Source: Oscillibacter sp.
GTDB taxonomy: Bacteria > Bacillota > Clostridia > Oscillospirales > Oscillospiraceae
NCBI RefSeq assembly: GCF_028693505.1
Contig: NZ_JAQUVF010000009.1
Coordinates: forward strand, 1-64,000
DNA length: 64,000 nt
Direction: 5' to 3'
Below, one piece after another: positions 1 through 8,294 of this stretch. The notes beneath the pieces are model-generated. The model worked only from the letters and a program-made list of their open reading frames with translations, was not told the origin of the DNA and searched no databases. The position numbers were made by a program, and so were the translations under genes. Every line of letters starts with the position of its first letter. Within the stretch, counting starts at the first letter, position 1.

Positions 1-249
1 CTGCCCAATCCCGGCGAGGGCGGTCCCGTCGGCGGCAACGGCAGTGGCACTCCCGTCATTCCCCTGCCCAATCCCGGCGAGGGCGGTCCCGTCGGCGGCA
101 ACGGCAGCGGCACTCCCGTCATTCCCCTGCCCAATCCCGGCGAGGGCGGTCCCGTCTACGAAGGCGGCAGCGGCACCCCTGTCATTCCTCTGCCCAATCC
201 CGGTGAGGGCGGTCCCGTCTACGGAGGCGGCGGCATCCCCGTCATTCCC
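1..249 (+). repeat. 63-nt (21-aa) coding tandem repeat, about 4 units plus a degenerate fifth
   Basis: Units at 1-63, 64-126, 127-189 and 190-249 (60 nt) encode LPNPGEGGPV(GGNGSG/YEGGSG/YGGGG)(T)PVIP; a degenerate unit follows. Confidence 0.9.
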
Positions 250-954
250 CTGCCCGGTCCCGGTCAGGGCGGTCCCGTCTACGGCGGCGGAGCCATCATC
301 CCCTTTTGGCCCCGCTCCGCGCAGATCCGTTTTCTGAACGCGGCCTTTGGCTATCAGACCTTCCGCGTCCTTGTCAATAACTTCCGCGCCGTAAATTGGC
401 TCAGCTACGCCGCGCTTTCCGCCTATGGGCGGGTAAACAGCGGTTACCAGACGATTACCGTCACCGGCACGGACGGCTATATTTACATTCAGAAAACGTT
501 ACCCTTCCAGGCAGGCACACTCACCACCGTTGCGATCATCAACACGCCAAGCGGTCTGGACCTTTTGCAGATTCAGGACAATTGCTGCCCGCCCACCGGC
601 GGCTTTGCCAATTTCCGCGTCAGCAATCTGGCCCTCAACAGCACCCCGCTGGATGTTTTGCTGGGAGACGGCCGGGTGGTCTACACCGACGTGCGCTATA
701 AGGAAACCACCAGCTTCAAGCGGTTGCGTCCGGGCCAATATCAGTTCTATTTTGCCGAGACCAATCTGACCTCCATGCCCGCATGGATGGACATCGAAAC
801 GCTGGATAGCGCGTTTATCGGCATGGCGCCCCCCATGGAGACTGTGGCCTCTTTGTACCTCAACGCGTTCAGCGGCGTCAATTACTCCGTCTTTTTGCTC
901 AGCAGCGGCACCGCGGTCAACGCCGTGCAGGCAATTGTCTCGGGAGATCGCTAA
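1..954 (+). CDS. DUF4397-like protein with N-terminal Gly/Pro-rich tandem repeats (5' truncated by window edge)
   Basis: Frame 1 is open from base 1 to TAA at 952-954. It reads (LPNPGEGGPVGGNGSGTPVIP)n, then IRFLNAAFGYQTFRVLVNNF...SGYQTITVTGTDGYIYIQKTLPFQAG, a DUF4397-like pattern. Confidence 0.75.
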   Translation: MPNPGEGGPVGGNGSGTPVIPLPNPGEGGPVGGNGSGTPVIPLPNPGEGGPVYEGGSGTPVIPLPNPGEGGPVYGGGGIPVIPLPGPGQGGPVYGGGAIIPFWPRSAQIRFLNAAFGYQTFRVLVNNFRAVNWLSYAALSAYGRVNSGYQTITVTGTDGYIYIQKTLPFQAGTLTTVAIINTPSGLDLLQIQDNCCPPTGGFANFRVSNLALNSTPLDVLLGDGRVVYTDVRYKETTSFKRLRPGQYQFYFAETNLTSMPAWMDIETLDSAFIGMAPPMETVASLYLNAFSGVNYSVFLLSSGTAVNAVQAIVSGDR

Positions 955-959
955 ACGGT

Positions 960-1229
960 ATGGATAAAACCTTCTTCGGCGGAAATACTGGCGAGGAAGG
1001 GGTGAGGACATTGGCACATCTCAGCACCTATTTTTCTCTGGAGGATGCCGCGGGACGGCATGATACCGCGCTTTTAAAGCGGGAACTGGACGCACTGCCC
1101 GGCGTGACGAGTGTCAGCGTGGGCAACAGCGGATGTCTGGCGGTGGATTACGACTCCACCGGCGTCCGGCAGGAGCAGATTCGGCAAAAAATTCAGGAGC
1201 TTGGCTTTCAGCTGCGTTCCGGAGAATAA
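960..1229 (+). CDS. Small HMA-fold-like protein lacking a CxxC metal motif
   Basis: The segment LLKRELDALPGVTSVSVGNSGCLAVDYDSTGVRQEQIRQKIQELGF matches the HMA beta-alpha-beta pattern. It is followed by a terminator at about 1235. Start codon uncertain. Confidence 0.6.
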   Translation: MDKTFFGGNTGEEGVRTLAHLSTYFSLEDAAGRHDTALLKRELDALPGVTSVSVGNSGCLAVDYDSTGVRQEQIRQKIQELGFQLRSGE

Positions 1230-1233
1230 AGGA

Positions 1234-1270
1234 AGCGGTGCGCCGAAAATTCGGCGCACCGCTTCTTTTC
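1234..1270. terminator. Intrinsic terminator hairpin between convergent genes
   Basis: GAAGCGGTGCGCCGAAaaTTCGGCGCACCGCTTC followed by TTTT. Confidence 0.8.
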
Positions 1271-1273
1271 GAT

Positions 1274-1906
1274 TCAGCGCTCCCGCGGCCCCGGGAGAAA
1301 CTCCTCCCCCGCCGAGCACATCGAAAGTCCCCCGGCGGACAGCTCCGTCAGGCGGCGGGAAAATTCTTTCTCCCCGCCCTCTGGAAACGCTGCCCGGACG
1401 GTGATCTCCGCGCCGTATTCCACCGCGCGCACCGCGCCGCCGCAGGCGGATATCTCCAGCTTCAGCCGCTCGAAAAGCGGATAAGTACAGGGGATGTCCC
1501 ACAAGGTCCAAAGGCTCATCCGGGCAACGCCCACAAGGTCCAGCACTTCCTTGGCCCCCCGGGCGTAAGCCCGTGTCAAGCCCCCGGCCCCCAGCAAGAT
1601 CCCGCCAAAATAGCGGGTCACCACGCAGCACACATTCACGATCTCCTCCCGCTGAAACACGTTCAGCATCGGCTGACCGGCAGTGCCCTGGGGCTCTCCG
1701 TCGTCGGAGTAGCGGACCGCGCCGCCCTCCTTTAAAAGATAGCACCAGCAGTGGTGGCGGGCGTCGTAGTATTTCTTTTTCGTCTCTTCAATGCGCTGGC
1801 GGGCTTCCGCCTCATTTTCCACCCGCCAGAGACAGCTGATGAAGCGGGAGCGCTTTTCCACGAACTCGCTCTCTCCGTCCTCAAAGGGTACCCGATACGC
1901 CCTCAC
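1274..1906 (-). CDS. YigZ/IMPACT family protein
   Basis: EKRSRFISCLWRVENEAEA...HHCWCYLL...YSDDGEPQGTAGQPML...VTRYFGGILLGAGGLTRAY is typical of the family. Confidence 0.92.
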   Translation of the reverse strand: MRAYRVPFEDGESEFVEKRSRFISCLWRVENEAEARQRIEETKKKYYDARHHCWCYLLKEGGAVRYSDDGEPQGTAGQPMLNVFQREEIVNVCCVVTRYFGGILLGAGGLTRAYARGAKEVLDLVGVARMSLWTLWDIPCTYPLFERLKLEISACGGAVRAVEYGAEITVRAAFPEGGEKEFSRRLTELSAGGLSMCSAGEEFLPGPRER

Positions 1907-2432
1907 GCCATGCCTCCTTCGTCAGCAGATAGAAATAGCTTTGCCGGTATTCTCCCATGGTTGCCACCCAGTCCGTCCGGGCAAACTGATAGCGAAACCC
2001 GCACTTTTCCATACAGCGGCGAAAGCGCCAATTTCCGGCATAGTGGCCGCACCAGATGCGCTGCAAGCAAAGCACTGTAAAGCCATACCGCAGTACAGCA
2101 CTCACCGCCTCGCCCGTTAGTCCCCGCCCCCAATAGGCAGGGCTGAGCGCATAGCCGATCTCGTCGTCGGGGCAGTCCGGGTATTCCCCGGCGGGGTGAT
2201 TTCCAACGAAGCCAACGGAACCCACCACCCGGCCCGTGGTTTTCTCCACCATGGCAAATACGCCGGGAGAAGCGAAAACCGTACGGATGACCGCAAGGCT
2301 TTCGGCCACGGTCGCATGGCTGGGCCAGAGCGCAATGGGACCCACCCGGGGATCGCGGGCGTAAGCGTATACGTCCGGCGCATCCCCGTCCCGGAAGGGG
2401 CGCAGCAAAAGGCGCGGTGTTTCTAAAATCAT
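1881..2432 (-). CDS. GNAT family N-acetyltransferase (RimJ/RimL-like)
   Basis: MILETPRLLLRPFRDGDAPDVYAYARDP...GYALSPAYWGRGLTGEAVSAVLRYGF. Confidence 0.92.
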   Translation of the reverse strand: MILETPRLLLRPFRDGDAPDVYAYARDPRVGPIALWPSHATVAESLAVIRTVFASPGVFAMVEKTTGRVVGSVGFVGNHPAGEYPDCPDDEIGYALSPAYWGRGLTGEAVSAVLRYGFTVLCLQRIWCGHYAGNWRFRRCMEKCGFRYQFARTDWVATMGEYRQSYFYLLTKEAWREGVSGTL

Positions 2433-2496
2433 ATGGGAGCCTCTTTTCTTCGCAATGGGGTTTCCCTTTTTCAGTTGCGCACGCAGGTCCTGCGCT

Positions 2497-3768
2497 TCAC
2501 GGCTGGATAAACGGCTCCACCTGACCCAGAACCCGGGGATTGCACACCGCCGTTACGTCGATGGTCTCCCCATACTCCACGTTTTCTACCTTCGCCTCCC
2601 GGTACAGCATGTCCAAAAGGCCGCCCTGCTCATAGGGGAGGTGAATGCTCACCCGCCGGGTTCCCTTGTCCAGCCGCCGGTCGATCATTTGCAGCAGGGC
2701 GTCCACGCCCTCGCCGGTGGCGGCGGAAATGGAGCAGATATCCTCCCCGTGGGGCATGATCTCCCCCGCGTCCACCAGATCGGATTTGTTGAACACGTCG
2801 ATGCGGGGCAGCTCGCTGGCCCCCAGCTCCGTAATGAGCGATTCCACCACCTGCGATTGCTGCTCCCAGTCGGGGCTGGACACGTCGATGACGTGCAGCA
2901 GCAAATCGGCGTACTCCAGCTCCTCCAGCGTGGCCTTGAATGCCTCCACCAGCTGGTGGGGGAGCTTGCGGATAAAGCCAACGGTATCGGATACCACCAC
3001 CTCCAGTGTGTCGCTGACCGTCAGGAGACGGCTGGTGGTGTCCAGCGTGTCGAAGAGACGGTTGTTGGCGGGGATTCCCGCATCCGTCAGCCGGTTGAGC
3101 AGCGTGGATTTTCCGGCGTTGGTATAGCCCACGATGGCAACCACCGGGACCTCGTTCTTCCGCCGCTGCTGGCGCTGGGTGCCCCGCACCCGGCGCACAT
3201 CCTCCAAATCGGCGCGCAGCTTGTCGATCTTGCGGTGGATGTGGCGGCGGTCCGTTTCCAGCTGGGTCTCGCCGGGACCCTTGGAGCCGATGGGGCCTTT
3301 TCCGCTGGTGCCTGCCTGCCGTTCCAGATGGGTCCACATTCCCGTCAGGCGGGGCAGCAGATACTGGTACTGCGCCAGCTCCACCTGAAGGCGGCCCTCC
3401 TTGGTCTTGGCTCTCTGGGCAAAAATGTCCAGGATCAGTCCGCAGCGGTCCAGCACCTGCACACCCAGCGTCTGCGTCAAAACCCGCAGCTGAGACGGGG
3501 AGAGATCGTTATCGAAAATGACCATGGTGGCCCCGTTGTTTTCGCAAAACGTCCGGACCTCCTCCACCTTGCCCTCCCCGATAAAGCTGCGGGGGTCCGG
3601 CGAGGGGCGGTTTTGCAGCACGATCCCCACTGTCGCGCCGCCGGCGGTCTCCACCAGAGAGGAAAGCTCCTCCATGGTGCCCTCGTCGGCGTTTTCTCCT
3701 TCTTTCAGCACCGGGGAGTTTAGCCCCACCAGCACCACTTTGTCACGTACTTCTTCTGTTTCCTGCAT
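2497..3768 (-). CDS. hflX: GTPase HflX
   Basis: GPGETQLETDRRHI, GYTNAGKSTLLNRLT, DTVGFIRKLPHQLVEAFKATLEE and FNKSD motifs. Confidence 0.95.
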   Translation of the reverse strand: MQETEEVRDKVVLVGLNSPVLKEGENADEGTMEELSSLVETAGGATVGIVLQNRPSPDPRSFIGEGKVEEVRTFCENNGATMVIFDNDLSPSQLRVLTQTLGVQVLDRCGLILDIFAQRAKTKEGRLQVELAQYQYLLPRLTGMWTHLERQAGTSGKGPIGSKGPGETQLETDRRHIHRKIDKLRADLEDVRRVRGTQRQQRRKNEVPVVAIVGYTNAGKSTLLNRLTDAGIPANNRLFDTLDTTSRLLTVSDTLEVVVSDTVGFIRKLPHQLVEAFKATLEELEYADLLLHVIDVSSPDWEQQSQVVESLITELGASELPRIDVFNKSDLVDAGEIMPHGEDICSISAATGEGVDALLQMIDRRLDKGTRRVSIHLPYEQGGLLDMLYREAKVENVEYGETIDVTAVCNPRVLGQVEPFIQP

Positions 3769-3777
3769 AGATTCTCC

Positions 3778-4287
3778 TTATTTTATTATATAGGCTTCCA
3801 AAACTTCACCGGTATAGCCGCGACGCCAGCCGCCCATGGCGCCGTAAGAGCGGAAGATGCGCTCGTCCTTCACGCATTCCGGCGCGAGGTCCTGCACGTA
3901 CAGCTTTTTGCACACCAGCACCAGCTCCGATTCCTCAATAAAGGGCGCGTCTCCGGCACCGTAGCAGACGGTCAGTCCGCAGGTTTTGATCTTATCTGTA
4001 TCCCGTCCGCTCTGCGTACCGCAAATGCGCAGGGTCTCCTTTTCCGAAGCGGGCAGCACGGACACGGTGAAGTAGTCCTTGGACTCCATAAATTGATAGG
4101 TATAGCGCTCCGGCCGCACGTAGACCGTGCACACCGGCAGATTCCACAGCGTTCCCAGCTGACACCAGCCAATCGTCATGGTGTTGCAGCCCTCCCGGTC
4201 CCCGGCAGTCAGCAGCGCGTTTTGGGTTTTAAACAGCTGAAAGATTTCCGGCGTCAGGGTTTTCGGGTCCGCGGAATGCATTCTCAT
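3778..4287 (-). CDS. Flavin reductase family protein
   Basis: NTMTIGWCQLGTLWNLPVCTVYVRPERYTYQFMESKDYFTVSVLP pattern. Confidence 0.85.
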   Translation of the reverse strand: MRMHSADPKTLTPEIFQLFKTQNALLTAGDREGCNTMTIGWCQLGTLWNLPVCTVYVRPERYTYQFMESKDYFTVSVLPASEKETLRICGTQSGRDTDKIKTCGLTVCYGAGDAPFIEESELVLVCKKLYVQDLAPECVKDERIFRSYGAMGGWRRGYTGEVLEAYIIK

Positions 4288-4362
4288 GGCAAAACGCCCC
4301 TTTCCAAAAATGAGCCTCGATACTGCTTAGTATATGCGGTTTGGTGAAAAATGTAAACAAAA

Positions 4363-4391
4363 AAAGGCCTGCCAATCGGCAGACCTTTTTG
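4363..4391. terminator. Intrinsic terminator downstream of rpmE
   Basis: AAAAAGGcCTGCCaatcGGCAGaCCTTTTT hairpin with flanking A/T tracts. Confidence 0.7.
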
Positions 4392-4405
4392 TGATCGTGT
4401 CAGAC

Positions 4406-4609
4406 TTATTTGTCCAAACCGAACTTCTTGTTGAATCTGGCAACGCGTCCGCCGGTATCCACCAGCTTCTGCTTACCTGTGAAGAAGGGGTGACACTTAG
4501 AGCAGACTTCCACCTTGATTTCTTTCTTGGTAGAACCTGTCTCAATCACATTACCGCAGGCGCAAGTAATCGTAGTCTGCTGATAATTGGGATGGATTCC
4601 TTCTTTCAT
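4406..4609 (-). CDS. rpmE: 50S ribosomal protein L31 (zinc-binding form)
   Basis: [64 protein letters not shown]. Confidence 0.97.
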   Translation of the reverse strand: MKEGIHPNYQQTTITCACGNVIETGSTKKEIKVEVCSKCHPFFTGKQKLVDTGGRVARFNKKFGLDK

Positions 4610-4732
4610 TGCTCTCGTTCACCTCTTTCTTAGCAAGGCTACCTTTCACAAAGGCTATGCTAGTGTAACACACGTATTTTTAAAATGCAAGCGTTTTTCT
4701 GAGATTTCCAAGTTTTTTTTGGTAAAAACAAG

Positions 4733-7700
4733 TTATACGTCCACACACGCGCCGGCAGCGAGAAAATACAGCGCCCGCCGCTTCACCGGCCGCTCCAAAA
4801 CCCGCTCCAGCGCCATGGAATAGGCCTCCAGCTGGGCGCGGTAATGCGCGGCTCTCCGGGCGACCTCCTCCTCCGTGCGCACCTGATCGGTCTTGAAATC
4901 CACCACCGTCACGCCCTCCGGCGTTTCAAAGCAGCAATCCACCACGCCTTGGAGCAAGATGGCGTCCTCCCCCGCCGCTTCCGGGTCGTAGAGCCGGTCG
5001 TCCATCAACAGCGTAAACCGATACTCCCGCAGAAGATGGCTCCCCCGGCGGATCTCCTCCGCCAGAGGCGAGGCGAGAAAACGCTCCAGCGCCCCCACAT
5101 CCACTGCCGAGGCCTGCCGGGGCGTAAGCAGGTCCCGCGCTTGCAGACGCTCTACCTGACCGGCCACGTTGCCCTCGTCAAAGTCCAGGTATTGCAGCAC
5201 CAGATGGGTCGCCGTGCCCCGCTCCGCCGGGGTGAGACCGTAGTGCTCCTGCCGGAATTTCGGCTGGGACAGCGGGCGGACATAGGGTGTGCGGGCGGCA
5301 TTTTCCGCAATTTCCTCGTCCAGCGTCCGGCCCTTGAGCTGGGTGGCGGTCACCTTGGCGGGAAGCAGCGTCTCCCGTTGATAGGGGTAGACGAAGGAGA
5401 GGAGTTCTTCATCGAAGGAGACCTCTCCCTCCGCTTCCGGAGACAGAATTTTCGCGCAGGCGGGTCGCTCACGATAGTCCTCGCTGTCATGGGTAAACAC
5501 TTGCCACGCGCTGGTATCCAACGTCTGCGCCGTTTCAACCGGCAGGTCTGCCAGCGTTCGCAGCGGCAGGGCCTCCGGGCGACAGAGCAGGGGCAGCAGC
5601 AGCCAGTCCCCAAACGTCTTTCCCGCCGCCACCGTTTCCGGCTCCACGGGGCACGCCGCCACCGCAGCCAGCTTTTGCAGCCGGCCCTCCGCGTGGTACA
5701 TGGCATCCACCAAAATCAGCTTTTCCTTGGGGCGCGTCATCGCCACGTACAAAATGCGCTGTTCCTCCGAAAGGTTTTCCCGGCGCAGTTTTTCCTCGAT
5801 TGCCAGCCGCGCCAGCGTGGGATACTGGATTTTTCGCTCCAAATCCACCCGGCGGGGGCCAAGCCCCATCTCCGGATGGACCAGCACCGGCGTGTCAAAA
5901 TCCTGCCGGGAAAAGGCATGGTCCAAATCCGCCAGAATCACAATGGGAAACTCCAGTCCCTTGGACTTGTGAATACTCATCAGCCGAACGCCGTTCACCG
6001 CCGCCGCAGCCTTGGTAGACGGTGCCTGATCGGCATCCAGCAGACGGCGCAGCTGCGTCACGAAGGCGAAAAGCCCCCGGTAGCCGCCACTTTCAAATTT
6101 TTCGGCGTGACGGCTGAAGGCGATCAGATTTTCCCGCCGCTCCGCTCCGGCGTCCATAGCGCCGAAAATACCCAGCACGTTCAGCGTGTTGTAGAGGTGC
6201 CACACCAGACGGTGGACATTCATGTCCCGTGCCGATGCGCGCAAAGCGGACAGCGTCTCCAAAAAGGCGGCGCAGTCCGCTCCCCCGTCGGCGCTTACCG
6301 CGTCAAAATAGTCCCCGCCGGGGGCCTTGGCGCGAATCTCCGCCAGCCGATCCGGCGAGAAGCCGAACAGAGGCGAGCGCAGCACGCTGATCAGCGGCAC
6401 ATCCTGCCGGGGATTGTCCAGCAGCTCCAGCAGCGCCAGCATCACGGAAATCTCCATGGTGTGGAAGAAATCGCCGCTTTCTTCAAAGGAGCAGGGGATG
6501 TCCCGCTCCGCCAGCGCCTGGGCGTAAGCCGCCGTCCGGCTGCCGGGGGAACGCATCAAAATCACCACGTCCTCCGGCCGACAGGGCCGCAGCTGCCCGT
6601 CGCCGTCGGTGACGCCATAGCCCTCGTCCAGCAGCTGCCGGATGCGCTTTGCCACAAACCGGGCTTCCGCCGTCAGCTTTTTGACGGGCTGATCGTTTTC
6701 CGCGCTCTTTTGCCGCGCGGCGATCAGGTGGAATTCCGTGGCGCAGTCATCTCGCGGGGGATAGTAGGCCGCGCCAAAGTGCAGCGCCTCTTCCTCCCCG
6801 TAGGTCATCTCCCCCATTTCCGGGGAGAGGATATTGGTGAAGATAAAGTTGGCGGCGTCCAAAACCTCCTGCCGGGAGCGGAAGTTTTTGGAGAGCAGGA
6901 TTTTCCGCTCCTCCCCCGGCTGTACCTCCTCCCAGGATTTGAAGCGGTTGTATTTCCCCAGAAAGATGGTGGGGTCCGCCAGCCGGAAACGGTAGATGCT
7001 CTGCTTCACGTCGCCCACGGTGAATAGATTTTGCTCCCGCTTGGAAACCGCCCGGAAGATGGCGTTTTGTACCTCGTTGGTATCCTGATACTCGTCCACC
7101 AGAATTTCCTGATATCGGGCGGCCACCTGCTCGCCCAGCTCTGTGGGCGCGCCATCCTCCGCCACCAGCAGCCGCAGCGCCAGATGCTCCTGATCGGAAA
7201 AATCCAGCGCGTTCATCCGCAGCTTTTCCACGCGGTAGCTCTCGGAAAACGTCACTGTCAATTCCAGCAGCGCCTCCATGGCCGGAGCCACCGCCCGCAG
7301 GTCCTCCATGGCCTCCTCCCCGCTGACGTCCAGCAGGCGGTCCAGCTTCTTTTTCTCCGCCTTGCAGGCTTCCCACACCTGCTTCGCCGCCGCGACGCAC
7401 GGGTCGTCCTTCCTGCCCCGGGGCGTATTCAAGCGGGGGAAGTCCACCATCTGCCCGCACCGGCGGGCCGTCTCCCAGTCCCCGCTTTGGGAGAGGGTTT
7501 GAAACCCGCCCGCCGCAATTTGAAATTTTTCTCCATACCCTGCCGCAAGCGCGGCGTCCTCCGCCATCCCTTCGGCGGTCTTTTCCAAAAGCGCCGCCCA
7601 GTAGTCCGCCTTTCGGCGGATGGATCGCAGCAGCTCCGCAGCGTAGGGCGTATCCTCAAAGGAACCGTCCAGACCGCTCCACGCGCTCCGGCTTTCCGCC

Positions 7701-8293
7701 AGCCAGCGGTCCGGGTAGGCGTGGCTCTGGAGCTTTTCGTACACTTCCAGCACCAGCTCCTCCAGTGCGCTGTCGTCCCTTCCGGCGCCAAGGGTGTCCG
7801 CCAGCTGCTCCCGGAGGGCGTCCAGCGCGTCGTAAAACGACTCCAGCGCCCGTCCCAGCACCCGGACGCGGACCAAGCGAGCCTCGCTGTCGTCCAGCAC
7901 CTTGAAGTCCGGCGTCAGGGCGCAGCGGTCCTCCTCCCGAGCCAGAAGGTGGGTGTTTTCCCGCAACAGCGCGGTGCAGAAGGCGTCCACCGTCTTGATG
8001 TCCGCCTGATACACCCGCAGCAGCTGACGCTTGAGATGCTGGTCCCCCGGCGTCTCGCCCATCCGGCGGGAAAGTTCCGCGGCGATCTTGCCCCGCAGCT
8101 CGGCGGCAGCCGCCTTGGTGTAGGTGATGATGAGGAAATCGTCCACGTTGCAGTGTTCTTCCGTCACAAAGCGGAACAGCCGCTCCACCAGCACCTTTGT
8201 CTTGCCGGACCCTGCGGCGGCGGATACCAGCAGGCTGCCGCCCCGGTTTTCCACCACTTCCCGCTGTTGGGGGGTCAATGTGGGTTTTTCCAT
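4733..8293 (-). CDS. addA: Helicase-exonuclease AddAB subunit AddA
   Basis: UvrD/REP motifs (SAAAGSGKTKVLVERLFRF, VDEYQDTNEVQN, VGDVKQSIYRFR, LMSIHKSKGLEFPIV) plus a C-terminal nuclease motif (VVDFKTDQV); directly downstream of addB. Confidence 0.96.
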   Translation of the reverse strand: MEKPTLTPQQREVVENRGGSLLVSAAAGSGKTKVLVERLFRFVTEEHCNVDDFLIITYTKAAAAELRGKIAAELSRRMGETPGDQHLKRQLLRVYQADIKTVDAFCTALLRENTHLLAREEDRCALTPDFKVLDDSEARLVRVRVLGRALESFYDALDALREQLADTLGAGRDDSALEELVLEVYEKLQSHAYPDRWLAESRSAWSGLDGSFEDTPYAAELLRSIRRKADYWAALLEKTAEGMAEDAALAAGYGEKFQIAAGGFQTLSQSGDWETARRCGQMVDFPRLNTPRGRKDDPCVAAAKQVWEACKAEKKKLDRLLDVSGEEAMEDLRAVAPAMEALLELTVTFSESYRVEKLRMNALDFSDQEHLALRLLVAEDGAPTELGEQVAARYQEILVDEYQDTNEVQNAIFRAVSKREQNLFTVGDVKQSIYRFRLADPTIFLGKYNRFKSWEEVQPGEERKILLSKNFRSRQEVLDAANFIFTNILSPEMGEMTYGEEEALHFGAAYYPPRDDCATEFHLIAARQKSAENDQPVKKLTAEARFVAKRIRQLLDEGYGVTDGDGQLRPCRPEDVVILMRSPGSRTAAYAQALAERDIPCSFEESGDFFHTMEISVMLALLELLDNPRQDVPLISVLRSPLFGFSPDRLAEIRAKAPGGDYFDAVSADGGADCAAFLETLSALRASARDMNVHRLVWHLYNTLNVLGIFGAMDAGAERRENLIAFSRHAEKFESGGYRGLFAFVTQLRRLLDADQAPSTKAAAAVNGVRLMSIHKSKGLEFPIVILADLDHAFSRQDFDTPVLVHPEMGLGPRRVDLERKIQYPTLARLAIEEKLRRENLSEEQRILYVAMTRPKEKLILVDAMYHAEGRLQKLAAVAACPVEPETVAAGKTFGDWLLLPLLCRPEALPLRTLADLPVETAQTLDTSAWQVFTHDSEDYRERPACAKILSPEAEGEVSFDEELLSFVYPYQRETLLPAKVTATQLKGRTLDEEIAENAARTPYVRPLSQPKFRQEHYGLTPAERGTATHLVLQYLDFDEGNVAGQVERLQARDLLTPRQASAVDVGALERFLASPLAEEIRRGSHLLREYRFTLLMDDRLYDPEAAGEDAILLQGVVDCCFETPEGVTVVDFKTDQVRTEEEVARRAAHYRAQLEAYSMALERVLERPVKRRALYFLAAGACVDV

Positions 8294-8294
8294 G

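Noticed and set aside
44-337. 97-aa Pro/Ala repeat ORF in the alternate frame of the 63-bp repeat
   Set aside because: Inevitable by-product of a 63-nt repeat (divisible by 3) that is stop-free in another frame; no RBS and out of frame with the DUF4397-like domain.
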